From: an uncultured Lachnospiraceae bacterium
GTDB lineage: Bacteria > Bacillota > Clostridia > Lachnospirales > Lachnospiraceae
Assembly (NCBI GenBank): GCA_900315945.1
Contig: ONAZ01000001.1
Location: forward strand, 1-64,000
Direction of reading: 5' to 3'
DNA length: 64,000 nt
In this document: positions 7,599-16,129 of the stretch, piece after piece
Numbering within the stretch: the stretch's first letter is position 1
Layout: every line of letters starts with the position of its first letter
Made by a program: the position numbers and the translations under genes
Notes under the pieces: model-generated
Database searches by the model: none
Told to the model about the DNA's origin: nothing
What the model saw: only the letters and a program-made list of their open reading frames with translations

Positions 7599-8768
7599 TT
7601 ATTGCGATTTGATCTGCTTTCCAGATATGTCAAATGTATATGCCTTCTTATAATTCTGGAATGGCCAAATCTTCAAAGTCTTCTTATTACTATTATAGAT
7701 TGCACTATACTGTGTCCAAGATAGTCCAGCTGCATTGGTATAAGAATTCTGAACCACGCTTTGTAACATAACCAATACATTCTCTTCTGGCATGACTGTG
7801 TAATACTCTTCTCTTGACAAATCCCTATAACGCTCTAGCTGTGATTGAAGTGTTACAAAACGATGATAGCCATGACCGTAGCCATAGGTATTACTTGACA
7901 CTCCATTCTCGTCAACCATTTTCACGGCTTCCTCTCGAAGCTTACCTTTACTATTGTAAGAGTCTCCAAAATCTCCGCTGCCTAGATAGAAATTCGTACA
8001 TATATCAATTGGAACCACACTTACTTCACTACCACGACTCTCAATAACCACGCTGTGTCCACTTGCATCACATACCATGAAATGACAACTCTGCCAGTCC
8101 TCCGGGAGCAGAATGCCGTTATACACCTTACTAATGGCTTCATCAACATTTCCGCAGTCATCTAATATATGACGAAGCAACATGCTACTTCCTGCTGGAA
8201 ATCTGCACTTCTGTTCGCCTTCCTTGATATCAACGCGTTGTACTGATACGTAAAGTCCCTTCTCATTGACTCCGTCCATACACTGGTATGGAAGAATATC
8301 TAACAAATTCACGTCAAATCCCTCTTTATCAGGTCCTCCCTTCTGAAGCATAGGATTATATTCTCCGCACCAGGTCGCATCAGCTACTGCGACGGATTCA
8401 TACTTGCCCTCTGGCTTGCAGTGGAGTACGATATTCAACCCTGTAATGGTTTGATCTTCCTTTGATACAGTATGAGCACAATCATAATTTCGACCGATTA
8501 TTCCATCCCCATCAACATTGTGAGTATAGATAACAGAACAACCTGGATTGACGAAGCCTATCTCCCTCATCTTGTCCATCACTTCAGGGCTGTAATAATC
8601 CTTAGTAAAGTCCATATAATACAGATACCCTTCCTCATCTATTCGAGTCAGGCTGTCTCCCTTAGTAGAATTAGACGTACATCCTGACAACATACCGACT
8701 AACAGAATCACTATCAAGGGCAGGACTATGTAATTCTTTTTTCTATTCAATTTCTTCAAATGTCCCAT
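7599..8768 (-). CDS. Lipoprotein Ntn-hydrolase, linear amide C-N hydrolase type
   Basis: 389-aa exported lipoprotein. A signal peptide with the lipobox LSGC puts the lipid-anchored cysteine at residue 30. The body resembles the choloylglycine hydrolase / acyl-CoA:6-APA acyltransferase group: PGCSVIYTHN with candidate nucleophile Cys77, followed by GIIGRNYDC, which matches the conserved GRNxD pattern. Such enzymes cleave linear amide bonds (bile salts, penicillins, N-acyl amino acids); the substrate here is unknown. Unlike classical members, the Cys is not at the N-terminus, so self-cleavage would be required for activity. The ATG shares one base with the stop of the upstream NlpC-like gene (TAATG), and an AGGAG lies 9 nt upstream, so the two are translationally coupled. 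Confidence 0.75.
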   Translation of the reverse strand: MGHLKKLNRKKNYIVLPLIVILLVGMLSGCTSNSTKGDSLTRIDEEGYLYYMDFTKDYYSPEVMDKMREIGFVNPGCSVIYTHNVDGDGIIGRNYDCAHTVSKEDQTITGLNIVLHCKPEGKYESVAVADATWCGEYNPMLQKGGPDKEGFDVNLLDILPYQCMDGVNEKGLYVSVQRVDIKEGEQKCRFPAGSSMLLRHILDDCGNVDEAISKVYNGILLPEDWQSCHFMVCDASGHSVVIESRGSEVSVVPIDICTNFYLGSGDFGDSYNSKGKLREEAVKMVDENGVSSNTYGYGHGYHRFVTLQSQLERYRDLSREEYYTVMPEENVLVMLQSVVQNSYTNAAGLSWTQYSAIYNSNKKTLKIWPFQNYKKAYTFDISGKQIKSQ

Positions 8769-10135
8769 TACAATATACTCCTAATTATAAGAAAAGGATT
8801 CATCCACTTGTCACCTGTCTTTGGTACATAACTTACTTTAACGCTCTGATTAGCATTTGCCGATTCATTTTTATTATCAGATTGCTCATTCTCAGAAAAG
8901 AGAACCTTTAGTACATCAGCCGGCTTCATATTCTGAATGCCCTCATAATCTGACAGCCCATTTGCAGTCCATCTAAATCTTCCCGCATTGCCTTTCTCTG
9001 TGTTGAGATATACATCTGGGTCAGTAAGATAAATGGGATATCTCTCATACCACTTTGGATAATACTTCGACATATATTCATCTGCAAGCTTATATGCTTC
9101 ACAGTCTGTACTCGTACCTATTGCACTTATCTGTGCTCCTGCTCCTGGCATATTCGTTCTACTATCAGAAGGGGAACAATGTGCTATTAGGATACTTCCA
9201 TCATCACAGGTACCCAGACAAATCCAGATATGATGAGCGCTAATACTCATAATATCTCCAGGCTTAAGGTCAACTCCCCCTGACGCAGTCTTTATATCCT
9301 TAGTCCATTCTCCAAGCCCCGCATCAGCTAAGTCCTTGGCCATATTCCGGGCACTGCCTACATACCCCTCTAAACCGTTTTCTGTATTAAATGTATTATA
9401 AAGCGCCCAACCAACATATCCTGAGCAATCTGCTCCAGCATAATAATACTCATTGTATTCGCCAAATGGATAGAAGCTGTGCTCAGCGTCCGTATTCTTA
9501 TAAGTAAAGTTAACATCCTGGCTGTCAAAGAATCTAACCCATTCCATAGGCAATCCAATTGTTCTTGACTGAACGGATGAACCAACATCCTGCCAATCCC
9601 ATGCTCCACCATAGATATAAAGAGTTGTTCCAATCGGTCCCATGGCATTCTTAAGGAAATTCGCAACTGTCTTCTCACCTGGTACTCCAATAGACTGTGG
9701 CGCAAATGGAACATCTTCTGATGGAAGCTCTGTTACATCAGTAACTACCGAATCCTTTACAGTAATCTTATAAGGATAGCCTTCCTTCAATCGATTCTGA
9801 AGAGGATAATCATACCTACCTTCTGAATCTATAGTCCCGTTGTACATCTTGTATATAACTTCGCTACCATTGATGTTGAATCTATAAGAGAAATCGTTCT
9901 TGTGGTCCTTGTCAACACCTTCTTTGCCGTAGTTAAGTACGCCAAGATATTCTGCCTCATATTCTCCGTTATCATAGGCCTCTATACCTTCAAGTAATCT
10001 CCCATTAGACACCTGCACTTTATTAGTACTGTTATCAGCTCTTGATGTAATATTTACACATGATAACAGGCTTATTATCATTACACTTATAATAATGACA
10101 GCAAGTACCTTTTGAGTTGTAATTCTTTTTATCAA
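8768..10135 (-). CDS. Secreted NlpC/P60-like protein
   Basis: 455-aa exported protein with an N-terminal hydrophobic signal or anchor (about residues 8-26). Residues about 45-140 form a beta-rich domain of unknown type. The following region contains GADCSGYVGWALYN with candidate nucleophile Cys237 and SAHHIWICLG with candidate His301 or His302, the order expected of NlpC/P60 (CHAP-like) cysteine peptidases acting on peptidoglycan. The C-terminal tail is Asn/Ser-rich. The start is a TTG at 10135 with AGGAG 8 nt upstream; no better in-frame ATG is near. It is the first gene of a two-gene unit with the lipoprotein amidase. The peptidase call is by motif only; an amidase-type role is possible. 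Confidence 0.7.
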   Translation of the reverse strand: MIKRITTQKVLAVIIISVMIISLLSCVNITSRADNSTNKVQVSNGRLLEGIEAYDNGEYEAEYLGVLNYGKEGVDKDHKNDFSYRFNINGSEVIYKMYNGTIDSEGRYDYPLQNRLKEGYPYKITVKDSVVTDVTELPSEDVPFAPQSIGVPGEKTVANFLKNAMGPIGTTLYIYGGAWDWQDVGSSVQSRTIGLPMEWVRFFDSQDVNFTYKNTDAEHSFYPFGEYNEYYYAGADCSGYVGWALYNTFNTENGLEGYVGSARNMAKDLADAGLGEWTKDIKTASGGVDLKPGDIMSISAHHIWICLGTCDDGSILIAHCSPSDSRTNMPGAGAQISAIGTSTDCEAYKLADEYMSKYYPKWYERYPIYLTDPDVYLNTEKGNAGRFRWTANGLSDYEGIQNMKPADVLKVLFSENEQSDNKNESANANQSVKVSYVPKTGDKWMNPFLIIRSIL

Positions 10136-10269
10136 TTATTAAGCTCCTGGATTAGTTTTTCTATTACTTTACATTCACTTATTCTACATCATTTTGACCC
10201 CTTCCGCAAATTCTAAGATGTGATAATTACGAGCCCCTTTCTTCGCAATATTGACCTTCAAAAATGTAT
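10136..10269. other. Divergent intergenic region
   Basis: AT-rich gap between the leftward NlpC-like gene and the rightward FliD-like gene. Apart from the candidate sigma-28 promoter at its right side, no terminator, palindrome or small gene could be supported. Confidence 0.5.
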
Positions 10270-10297
10270 TAACATTTCCCCTAATCCGTCCGATATA
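10270..10297 (+). promoter_or_regulatory. Candidate sigma-28 (SigD/FliA) promoter
   Basis: CCGATATA at 10290-10297 matches the sigma-28 -10 consensus, and TAAC at 10270-10273, 16 bp upstream, is close to the TAAA -35 core. It lies 51 bp upstream of a gene whose product resembles part of the flagellar cap protein, which fits flagellar-class regulation. The -35 has one mismatch. Confidence 0.55.
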
Positions 10298-10348
10298 AAT
10301 TACGAGAATGTAGATTAATACGTTAATAATCAGGAAAGGAGAATCAAA

Positions 10349-10852
10349 ATGGCAAGCTTTAGTGTATCAACTAATATGTACTTAAGACAAGTGTATGCGC
10401 CTAACCGCGGACTATGTGTTAAGGCAAACAGAGCTGATGCCACTAACAAAACTTTAATATCAGCAGATTCTTCTGCCCTAGGAAAAGCCATTAAGACTAT
10501 TGGTTCTTTTAACTTTTCAGATGATTCTAAACTTAATAAAGACAAGTTTTCCAAAACACTTAAATCATTTACAGACGCATATAACTATACTATTTCATCT
10601 TCAAACACTAATAAAGAAGGTAAAATATCTGTAACTTCTAAGAAAATAAAACAACTTACAAGCAAATACGAAGATGAGTTGAAAAGTCTTGGGATAAGTG
10701 TAAAAGATGGTTATATGTCAATTAGTTCTACTGCATCCACCAACATTTCCCCAGATAAATACGAGGAATTGTTTGGAAAGGATTCCGAATATATGAAGGA
10801 ATTATCAAAGTATGCAAAGAAAATGAATAGAACTATTAATTATTCAATTTGA
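10349..10852 (+). CDS. Small FliD-like protein, putative flagellum-associated
   Basis: 167-aa protein without signal peptide or membrane segment. From about residue 45 onward the pattern follows the C-terminal part of the flagellar cap protein FliD: a helix containing FTDAYNYTISS, a helical KKIKQLTSKYEDELKSLGI segment, a KDGYMSIS strand, then an LFGKDSEYMKELSKYAKKMN-type helix. The rest of FliD is missing. A GGAGA site precedes the ATG at 10349. A candidate sigma-28 promoter lies upstream and a strong terminator lies downstream, so the gene is a single transcription unit. Likely exported by the flagellar apparatus if the resemblance holds; otherwise unknown. Confidence 0.55.
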   Translation: MASFSVSTNMYLRQVYAPNRGLCVKANRADATNKTLISADSSALGKAIKTIGSFNFSDDSKLNKDKFSKTLKSFTDAYNYTISSSNTNKEGKISVTSKKIKQLTSKYEDELKSLGISVKDGYMSISSTASTNISPDKYEELFGKDSEYMKELSKYAKKMNRTINYSI

Positions 10853-10875
10853 CTCCTAAAGATCTTAATATATAT

Positions 10876-10921
10876 AGAAAAATATTCTCTAATGTCCGCC
10901 AAACTTAGGGAATATTTTTCT
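10876..10921 (+). terminator. Strong rho-independent terminator
   Basis: A 17-bp stem pairs 10876-10892 with 10905-10921, with one G-T pair and a 12-nt loop. T-rich sequence lies in the right arm. It ends the FliD-like transcript. Because both arms are AT-rich it may work in both directions. Confidence 0.75.
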
Positions 10922-10980
10922 GTGTAAAAATATATAATTTGTTATATAATATGTTGTAGCAAACACAAGGAGATATTCCT

Positions 10981-11493
10981 ATGAATTATACACTTATTGG
11001 AATGCCTGCAAGCGGCAAAAGCACAATTGGAGTTATTCTTGCCAAAAAACTTGGATATGAATTTATTGATTCAGATATTGTAATCCAGAGAGAGACCGGC
11101 AAGAAATTATCTACTCTAATTAAAGAATTAGGAATAGAAGAGTTCTTAAAACTAGAAGATAGTATCAATTCGTCTATTGATGCACAGAACACTATTATTT
11201 CAACTGGAGGAAGTGCAGTTTATGGCGAAAATGCCATGAAACATTTTCAAGATATAGGAGAAATAATATATCTTAGAACAAATTTTGAAGCACTAAGCGA
11301 AAGAATTTTAGACATGGACAAACGTGGCGTTGTACATAAAGCACAACAAAGCCTCAAAGATGTATACAAAGAAAGAGGTATCTTATACAAAAAATATGCT
11401 ACAATTGTTGTTGATTTAGATAACAAATCTCTCGATGAAAGCATCGACTTAATCTATGACAAGATAACGCGAGGTAATAAAAATGGCAGATAA
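10981..11493 (+). CDS. Shikimate-kinase-like P-loop kinase
   Basis: 170-aa P-loop kinase of the shikimate kinase fold. Walker A is GMPASGKST at residues 7-15, and FIDSD at about 28-32 matches the Asp motif of AroK. Two family hallmarks are changed: the FRxxE motif reads FLKLE (Leu56 in place of the shikimate-binding Arg), and the TGGG loop reads TGGS (Ser78). An ERGILYKKYA segment keeps the distal Arg-Tyr. The substrate may therefore not be shikimate. A good RBS (AAGGAG) precedes it, with a TATAAT at 10945-10950. It overlaps trkA by 11 bp, so the two are co-translated, which hints at a nucleotide- or phosphate-linked role near potassium transport. Confidence 0.7.
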   Translation: MNYTLIGMPASGKSTIGVILAKKLGYEFIDSDIVIQRETGKKLSTLIKELGIEEFLKLEDSINSSIDAQNTIISTGGSAVYGENAMKHFQDIGEIIYLRTNFEALSERILDMDKRGVVHKAQQSLKDVYKERGILYKKYATIVVDLDNKSLDESIDLIYDKITRGNKNGR

Positions 11494-12856
11494 ACCTTAT
11501 GTTGTAATTTCAGGCTGCGGTAAAGTCGGAGAGAAAATTGTATCAATGCTTTACGCAGAAGGATTCCTAATTGCCGTAATTGACAAAAATGCTGATAGAA
11601 TTAACGATCTTGTTAATCAATACGACATACGTGGAATTGTTGCAAACGGCGCTTCAGAAGAAGCTCTTAAAGATGCAGAAATAAAGGATGCAGATATGTT
11701 CATTGCTGTAAGCAAATCCGATGAACTCAATCTATTATGTTGTACTTTAGTTAAGGCCATAAAGGATATTCCAACAGTTGCAAGAGTACGTACTCCTGTA
11801 TATACAGAAAGTGTACACCTTCTTAAGCAGGCTCTTGGAATAACAATGATTATTAATCCTGAACTAGAAACAGCAATAGAAGCATCAAGAATTCTTAGTC
11901 TTCCTGCCGCATACGATGTAACTCTACTTGGTGGTGGCAAAGCTGAGCTTGTTAAGTTCAAGATTCCGCCAAATTGTACATATATTAACCATACAATATC
12001 AGAAATTGATAATGCTATTCCTGGAGAATTCAATATTGCTGCTATTCATCGCGCTGATGATAGCATCCATATTCCTGGAGGTGACTTTGTAATAGAGGCA
12101 AACGATCACGTCTCTCTTATTGCTCCAAAACAAGTTGTAAGAACATTCTTCAAGAAAATGGGAATAGAAAACCAAAAGGTTAAGAATTGCATGATTGTTG
12201 GGGGCGGAAAGGCATCTTATTTCCTTGCAAAAGAATTAATTAAGAATAAAATTGTTGTAAAGATTATAGAAAGAGATCAGGAAACATGCACATTGCTTAG
12301 CGAACTTCTTCCTGAAGCAATTATAATACATGGTGACGGATCTAACGAAGGGCTACTCCTAGAGGAGGGGCTTTCTGAGACTCAAGCATTTGTTCCATTT
12401 ACAGGAATTGATGAAGAAAATGTTATACTGGCCCTTCATGCAAAAGCTAATTCTGATGCCAAGATTATTCTCAAACTGGATAGAGGTTCCTTCGGAAGAA
12501 CTATACGTGGTCTACATGCTGGAACAACACTATCTCCTAGAAGTATTACAACAGAAGCAATCGTTGCATATGCACGTGCTATGAAGAGTGCATCAGGCAG
12601 TAAAATAGAAGCCTTGTACCATATGTATGATGAGCGTGTTGAAGTGTTAGAATTCAGAATAGATCAGACTTCAAAAGCAATCAACATTCCTCTTAAAGAT
12701 TTATCACTTAAAAAAGGAACTGTTGTTGGTTTCATTAAGAGAGATGAAGAATTTATCGTTCCAAAAGGAAATGACTGCATCAAACAAGGTGATACAGTCA
12801 TGATTATTACGAGAAATCTCGGCTTTAATAATATTGATGATATTCTAGATAAATAA
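11483..12856 (+). CDS. trkA: Trk potassium uptake regulatory protein TrkA
   Basis: 457-aa cytosolic gating subunit of Trk/Ktr potassium transporters. It has two tandem RCK units, each a Rossmann NAD-binding half plus a TrkA-C half: unit one begins VVISGCGKVGEKIV (about residues 7-20), and unit two begins CMIVGGGKASYFLA (about 233-246). The second glycine motif is less canonical (GGGKAS), a common difference between the two halves. No TrkH pore subunit gene is in the window on either side, so the partner is elsewhere. It overlaps the kinase-like gene upstream. Its stop lies only 2 bp from the stop of the convergent ROK gene, leaving no room for a terminator. Confidence 0.9.
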   Translation: MADKPYVVISGCGKVGEKIVSMLYAEGFLIAVIDKNADRINDLVNQYDIRGIVANGASEEALKDAEIKDADMFIAVSKSDELNLLCCTLVKAIKDIPTVARVRTPVYTESVHLLKQALGITMIINPELETAIEASRILSLPAAYDVTLLGGGKAELVKFKIPPNCTYINHTISEIDNAIPGEFNIAAIHRADDSIHIPGGDFVIEANDHVSLIAPKQVVRTFFKKMGIENQKVKNCMIVGGGKASYFLAKELIKNKIVVKIIERDQETCTLLSELLPEAIIIHGDGSNEGLLLEEGLSETQAFVPFTGIDEENVILALHAKANSDAKIILKLDRGSFGRTIRGLHAGTTLSPRSITTEAIVAYARAMKSASGSKIEALYHMYDERVEVLEFRIDQTSKAINIPLKDLSLKKGTVVGFIKRDEEFIVPKGNDCIKQGDTVMIITRNLGFNNIDDILDK

Positions 12857-12858
12857 TA

Positions 12859-13971
12859 TTAGAACAATTCTCTTTCAATATATGTTGCAATTGGTCCTAT
12901 ATAATCCTCCTTATCATATAAGGGGCTATATAGGATTCTTTTTTTATTGTATTTCTTGTCATAGCTTTCGCAGCATCTAATCAGTTCATCTCTTACTCTT
13001 TCATCAGCAAAAAGCTTTCCAGAGAGCACTACACGATTAGGCGCAAGTATTGACATTGAATTTACAAGAGTTCGTGCGAATAAATCAATTTCTTCAAAGA
13101 AGTCTTTATAAACATCTCCAAATTTGTCAATTTGAAAATCCTTCTTAGATTTCATTGCTTTATAAGAAATCTTAGTTTCCAAACAGCCTCTTCTTCCACA
13201 TGAACATTTGTCTCCATTCTTATCTACTATAAAATGTCCAAGTTCTGCACTTCTGCCATGACGACCTTCATAGATTTTATTATCAATAATAATTGTACAT
13301 CCAACACCTGGTCCCCACTTAACAACAAGAATATTCTCATTCTTCATGCCAGTACCATATACGATTTCTGCAATTGAAAATGCGTCAATATTATTCTCGA
13401 TTATATATGAAAAACCAGTCTTACTCTCAAGTAGCTCACATAAAGGCACTTCCATCTCCCAAATGCCATAAGCATGTAAAGAAGTACCTGTGTCTCTATC
13501 AACCTCACCGGTTACCGCTATACAGCCACCAATAATCTTGTGTCTGTCATAACTAAAATCCATAACCATTGAATTAATAACATCTGCAATATCATTCACG
13601 AAATCATTTGCAGGTTTGCTATTATCAGTAACAAGACTCCTCTTATCCTTAACATTTCCAGCAAGATCAGATATAACAATAACTGTGTCCTGACTTTCTA
13701 TGTTGACTCCTATTATGTAAGCATAATCATTATTAATTCTAAGCTTAACCTTACGTCGCCCTGCTCCTTTATTGTCACTTACTGTTCCACATTCCTTAAT
13801 AAGTCCAATATCAAGGAAATCATTACATATCTGAGTAACTGCTGCCGCAGTAAGACCTGTTGCTTCTGCAATCTCCTTTCGAGATACATCTGCATGAGAG
13901 TTCATATACCTAAGGATTGAACTCCTGTTCTGCTTCTTAACTTGTCCCATGTTAATTCCATTTTTATACAT
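12859..13971 (-). CDS. ROK-family transcriptional repressor of the sulfoquinovose regulon
   Basis: 370-aa protein with an N-terminal winged helix (about residues 10-75; ILRYMNSHADVSRKEIAEAT, then TAAAVTQICNDFLDIG) and a C-terminal ROK sugar-kinase-like domain. The ROK zinc motif is CSCGRRGCLE and a GVNIES strand starts the domain. It is the last gene of the sulfoquinovose enzyme operon, 38 bp after the isomerase gene, so it should be expressed with the pathway. The AT-rich palindromes over the -10 boxes of both operons are good candidates for its operators. A pathway sugar such as sulfoquinovose or sulfofructose is the likely inducer. Family assignment is firm; the target and ligand are inferred from context. 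Confidence 0.85.
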   Translation of the reverse strand: MYKNGINMGQVKKQNRSSILRYMNSHADVSRKEIAEATGLTAAAVTQICNDFLDIGLIKECGTVSDNKGAGRRKVKLRINNDYAYIIGVNIESQDTVIVISDLAGNVKDKRSLVTDNSKPANDFVNDIADVINSMVMDFSYDRHKIIGGCIAVTGEVDRDTGTSLHAYGIWEMEVPLCELLESKTGFSYIIENNIDAFSIAEIVYGTGMKNENILVVKWGPGVGCTIIIDNKIYEGRHGRSAELGHFIVDKNGDKCSCGRRGCLETKISYKAMKSKKDFQIDKFGDVYKDFFEEIDLFARTLVNSMSILAPNRVVLSGKLFADERVRDELIRCCESYDKKYNKKRILYSPLYDKEDYIGPIATYIERELF

Positions 13972-14009
13972 TGGACGTTCCCCATTTCTAGTATTATATT
14001 CAATCTTAA

Positions 14010-15350
14010 TTACATATTAATACATTCTATATTAAGCATATCTGCAAGTGCATTAAGCTCACCTACAATATCTCCATAACATACAACAAAATGCGGCTCC
14101 CATCCTTGAAGTACGCTATCATTAACAATCTGTGCTGCATCGTTCTTTGTCTTAACGACAACAGATGTTCCTGTAAATTGCTTTGGCTTATCAAGTGCTT
14201 CTCCACCTGCAACAAAGAAACGGAAATTACCCTTAGAATCTAAGCCAATTCTAAAGATTGTTACTTCATCACAAGACTTACAACCAAAGTCAAGTGTCGG
14301 TCCAATCTTACGATTACAATGGACACCAACATCTGCCTTATCATCCCTTGCAAGAGTGCATGCTGCTGTTCCACAATGCCACATTGTAATTGTATTCTCC
14401 TTCTCGTCCATAGATACAGGGTCTCCGAAAAATACAGGACTATTAGTTAATTCCATGCCAACGTACATAGATAATGCACCATAAGTATCTGATTCACAGC
14501 TTGCTGCAACTCCTAAGTCATTTAGAATTGCAAGAACTGCACATACTGGTGTGCCAAATGCTGTAAAAAAATCAGGCCAACATCTTGAAGCAAGAGCTCC
14601 AATATTGTTATTCTCTACATACTCTTTATATGATTTATAAAGTCTAGCAAAATCTTTAACGTTGTTTTCTGGGATATTATCTAGTCCGCTCATGCGCTTC
14701 TTAGCATCATTTACAAACTCTTCTACTTCCTCATCAGAATATCCCTTAGCCACATCTATTAATTCTCTAGCCTCAATAGACTCTAATGTTACGCCAAAGG
14801 TAGACATCATTTCAGCATCCATTGCTCTACCAAAGCCAAAGCCTTGTGGAGTATGACCAACTGCTGCTAATTTAAGTTCTCTCATAGAAGCTTTAACCTT
14901 TGCAGCCTTTATTACAGCTTCAACCTTTGCTTTCACATTTTCCTCTGTTGGGCCACCAAATATATATTGAAATGGCTCTTCTCTAAATGATTTAATTGCA
15001 TTAGCTGCAGAATACGCACCAGTCAGAGAATTAAGACGAAGTCTTCCTCCATCAATTACAGGCTCACGAAGTGTCCATAGAAGTATAGGACAATCGAACT
15101 TCTTAAGAACCTCAGAAGCATATGCAGCATTGGCAAATGTGATATTCTGTAGCACAATCAAATCAGGCTCGATTGTATCAAGAAAATCATTTAACAAATC
15201 AAGTGAAAGTAACATTTCACTTGGTACAACAACTTTATCAGATAAACTCTTTAATAATTCAATTGACTTATCAAATTCCTTCTTGGCACTTTCTAAATGA
15301 AATGTTGGAACGCCAATTGGAATATATGCAACTTGAAAATCTTTACTCAT
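14010..15350 (-). CDS. sftI: Sulfoquinovose isomerase (L-fucose isomerase fold)
   Basis: 446-aa protein of the L-fucose/D-arabinose isomerase-like superfamily, expected to convert sulfoquinovose to 6-deoxy-6-sulfofructose in the cytosol. Family features include the N-terminal VAYIPIGVPTFH strand, WTLREPVIDGGRLRLNSLTG near residues 92-111, and the conserved SRCWPDFF and CESDTYGAL segments of the FucI C-terminal fold. Alone, the sequence would only say aldose-ketose isomerase. The substrate is assigned because its operon holds a sulfoquinovosidase, a transaldolase, a 3-hydroxyacid-type reductase and a DUF4867 protein, the set described for the sulfo-transaldolase pathway of gut Firmicutes. RBS ACAGGAG precedes the ATG. 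Confidence 0.8.
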   Translation of the reverse strand: MSKDFQVAYIPIGVPTFHLESAKKEFDKSIELLKSLSDKVVVPSEMLLSLDLLNDFLDTIEPDLIVLQNITFANAAYASEVLKKFDCPILLWTLREPVIDGGRLRLNSLTGAYSAANAIKSFREEPFQYIFGGPTEENVKAKVEAVIKAAKVKASMRELKLAAVGHTPQGFGFGRAMDAEMMSTFGVTLESIEARELIDVAKGYSDEEVEEFVNDAKKRMSGLDNIPENNVKDFARLYKSYKEYVENNNIGALASRCWPDFFTAFGTPVCAVLAILNDLGVAASCESDTYGALSMYVGMELTNSPVFFGDPVSMDEKENTITMWHCGTAACTLARDDKADVGVHCNRKIGPTLDFGCKSCDEVTIFRIGLDSKGNFRFFVAGGEALDKPKQFTGTSVVVKTKNDAAQIVNDSVLQGWEPHFVVCYGDIVGELNALADMLNIECINM

Positions 15351-15388
15351 TATTGTTCTCCTGTTCTAAATAACATTTATATACTCCC

Positions 15389-16111
15389 CTAGTAGTATAA
15401 TTCTTTGTTCTCTCCTATTATTCCTGGATAGGCGCCTTGATCAATTAATGGTTTCCTATCCGGATGGGAAATAACCCATTTATTTCTAGCAAGCAATAAT
15501 GTTGTTTCCACATCTTTATCCTCAACATTTCTATTTGCCAGATTATTCATAATATTATCTCGTTCTTTCTTCTCTTTTGTTGACAGAGGAGTATTGGTTC
15601 CTTCAGTAAGAACAACCACTGCCTTAAACCCTTCATCACATACCTTAAGAGGAGATAAATGAAGTGTGGTCTGATACATCTCAATCATTGTTCCCTTAGG
15701 AACAAAGAATACCGTAGCATCATCATTATTATAATGATAATTCTTAATATCTGTAACAAGACCAAGTACAAGCATCATATCAGTAACAGCAATATTTAAC
15801 TCACTACATTTATGATACTCAAAGCCGTTATATGTCGAATTCTTACCGTTACAATAACCAATCTGAATTGGCATGCCGCCATATATTACACTTCTTATTG
15901 TTCTAGCAGCGTGGGTAAGTTCCATAGCTTCAACGGATGGCTCATACTTATTTCCATCCTCTGGAATGCCAGTATTATCTTCCATATAAGTTATTAGTTC
16001 ATCAAGGTCATGTCCAGGATGAACTCGGCCAAATTTCTTGAATTCTTCATCGAAGACTGAATGTATCTTAACATCATTTACTTCATTTAATCTCTTATGT
16101 ATATCACTCAT
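15389..16111 (-). CDS. DUF4867 family protein of the sulfoquinovose operon
   Basis: 240-aa cytosolic protein of the DUF4867 family, with a cupin-like central part (VFFVPKGTMIEMYQTTLHLSP, about residues 128-148). It lacks signal peptide and membrane segments. It lies 18 bp downstream of the reductase gene and 38 bp upstream of the isomerase gene, so it belongs firmly to the sulfoquinovose operon. A DUF4867 protein is a recurring companion of sulfo-transaldolase operons (called SftX in that work, as I recall it); its biochemical role is not established. Cupin-type folds can act as sugar isomerases or mutarotases, so it could interconvert anomers of sulfoquinovose, but this is a guess. Confidence 0.7.
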   Translation of the reverse strand: MSDIHKRLNEVNDVKIHSVFDEEFKKFGRVHPGHDLDELITYMEDNTGIPEDGNKYEPSVEAMELTHAARTIRSVIYGGMPIQIGYCNGKNSTYNGFEYHKCSELNIAVTDMMLVLGLVTDIKNYHYNNDDATVFFVPKGTMIEMYQTTLHLSPLKVCDEGFKAVVVLTEGTNTPLSTKEKKERDNIMNNLANRNVEDKDVETTLLLARNKWVISHPDRKPLIDQGAYPGIIGENKELYY

Positions 16112-16129
16112 TTTATTAATCCCTTATAA

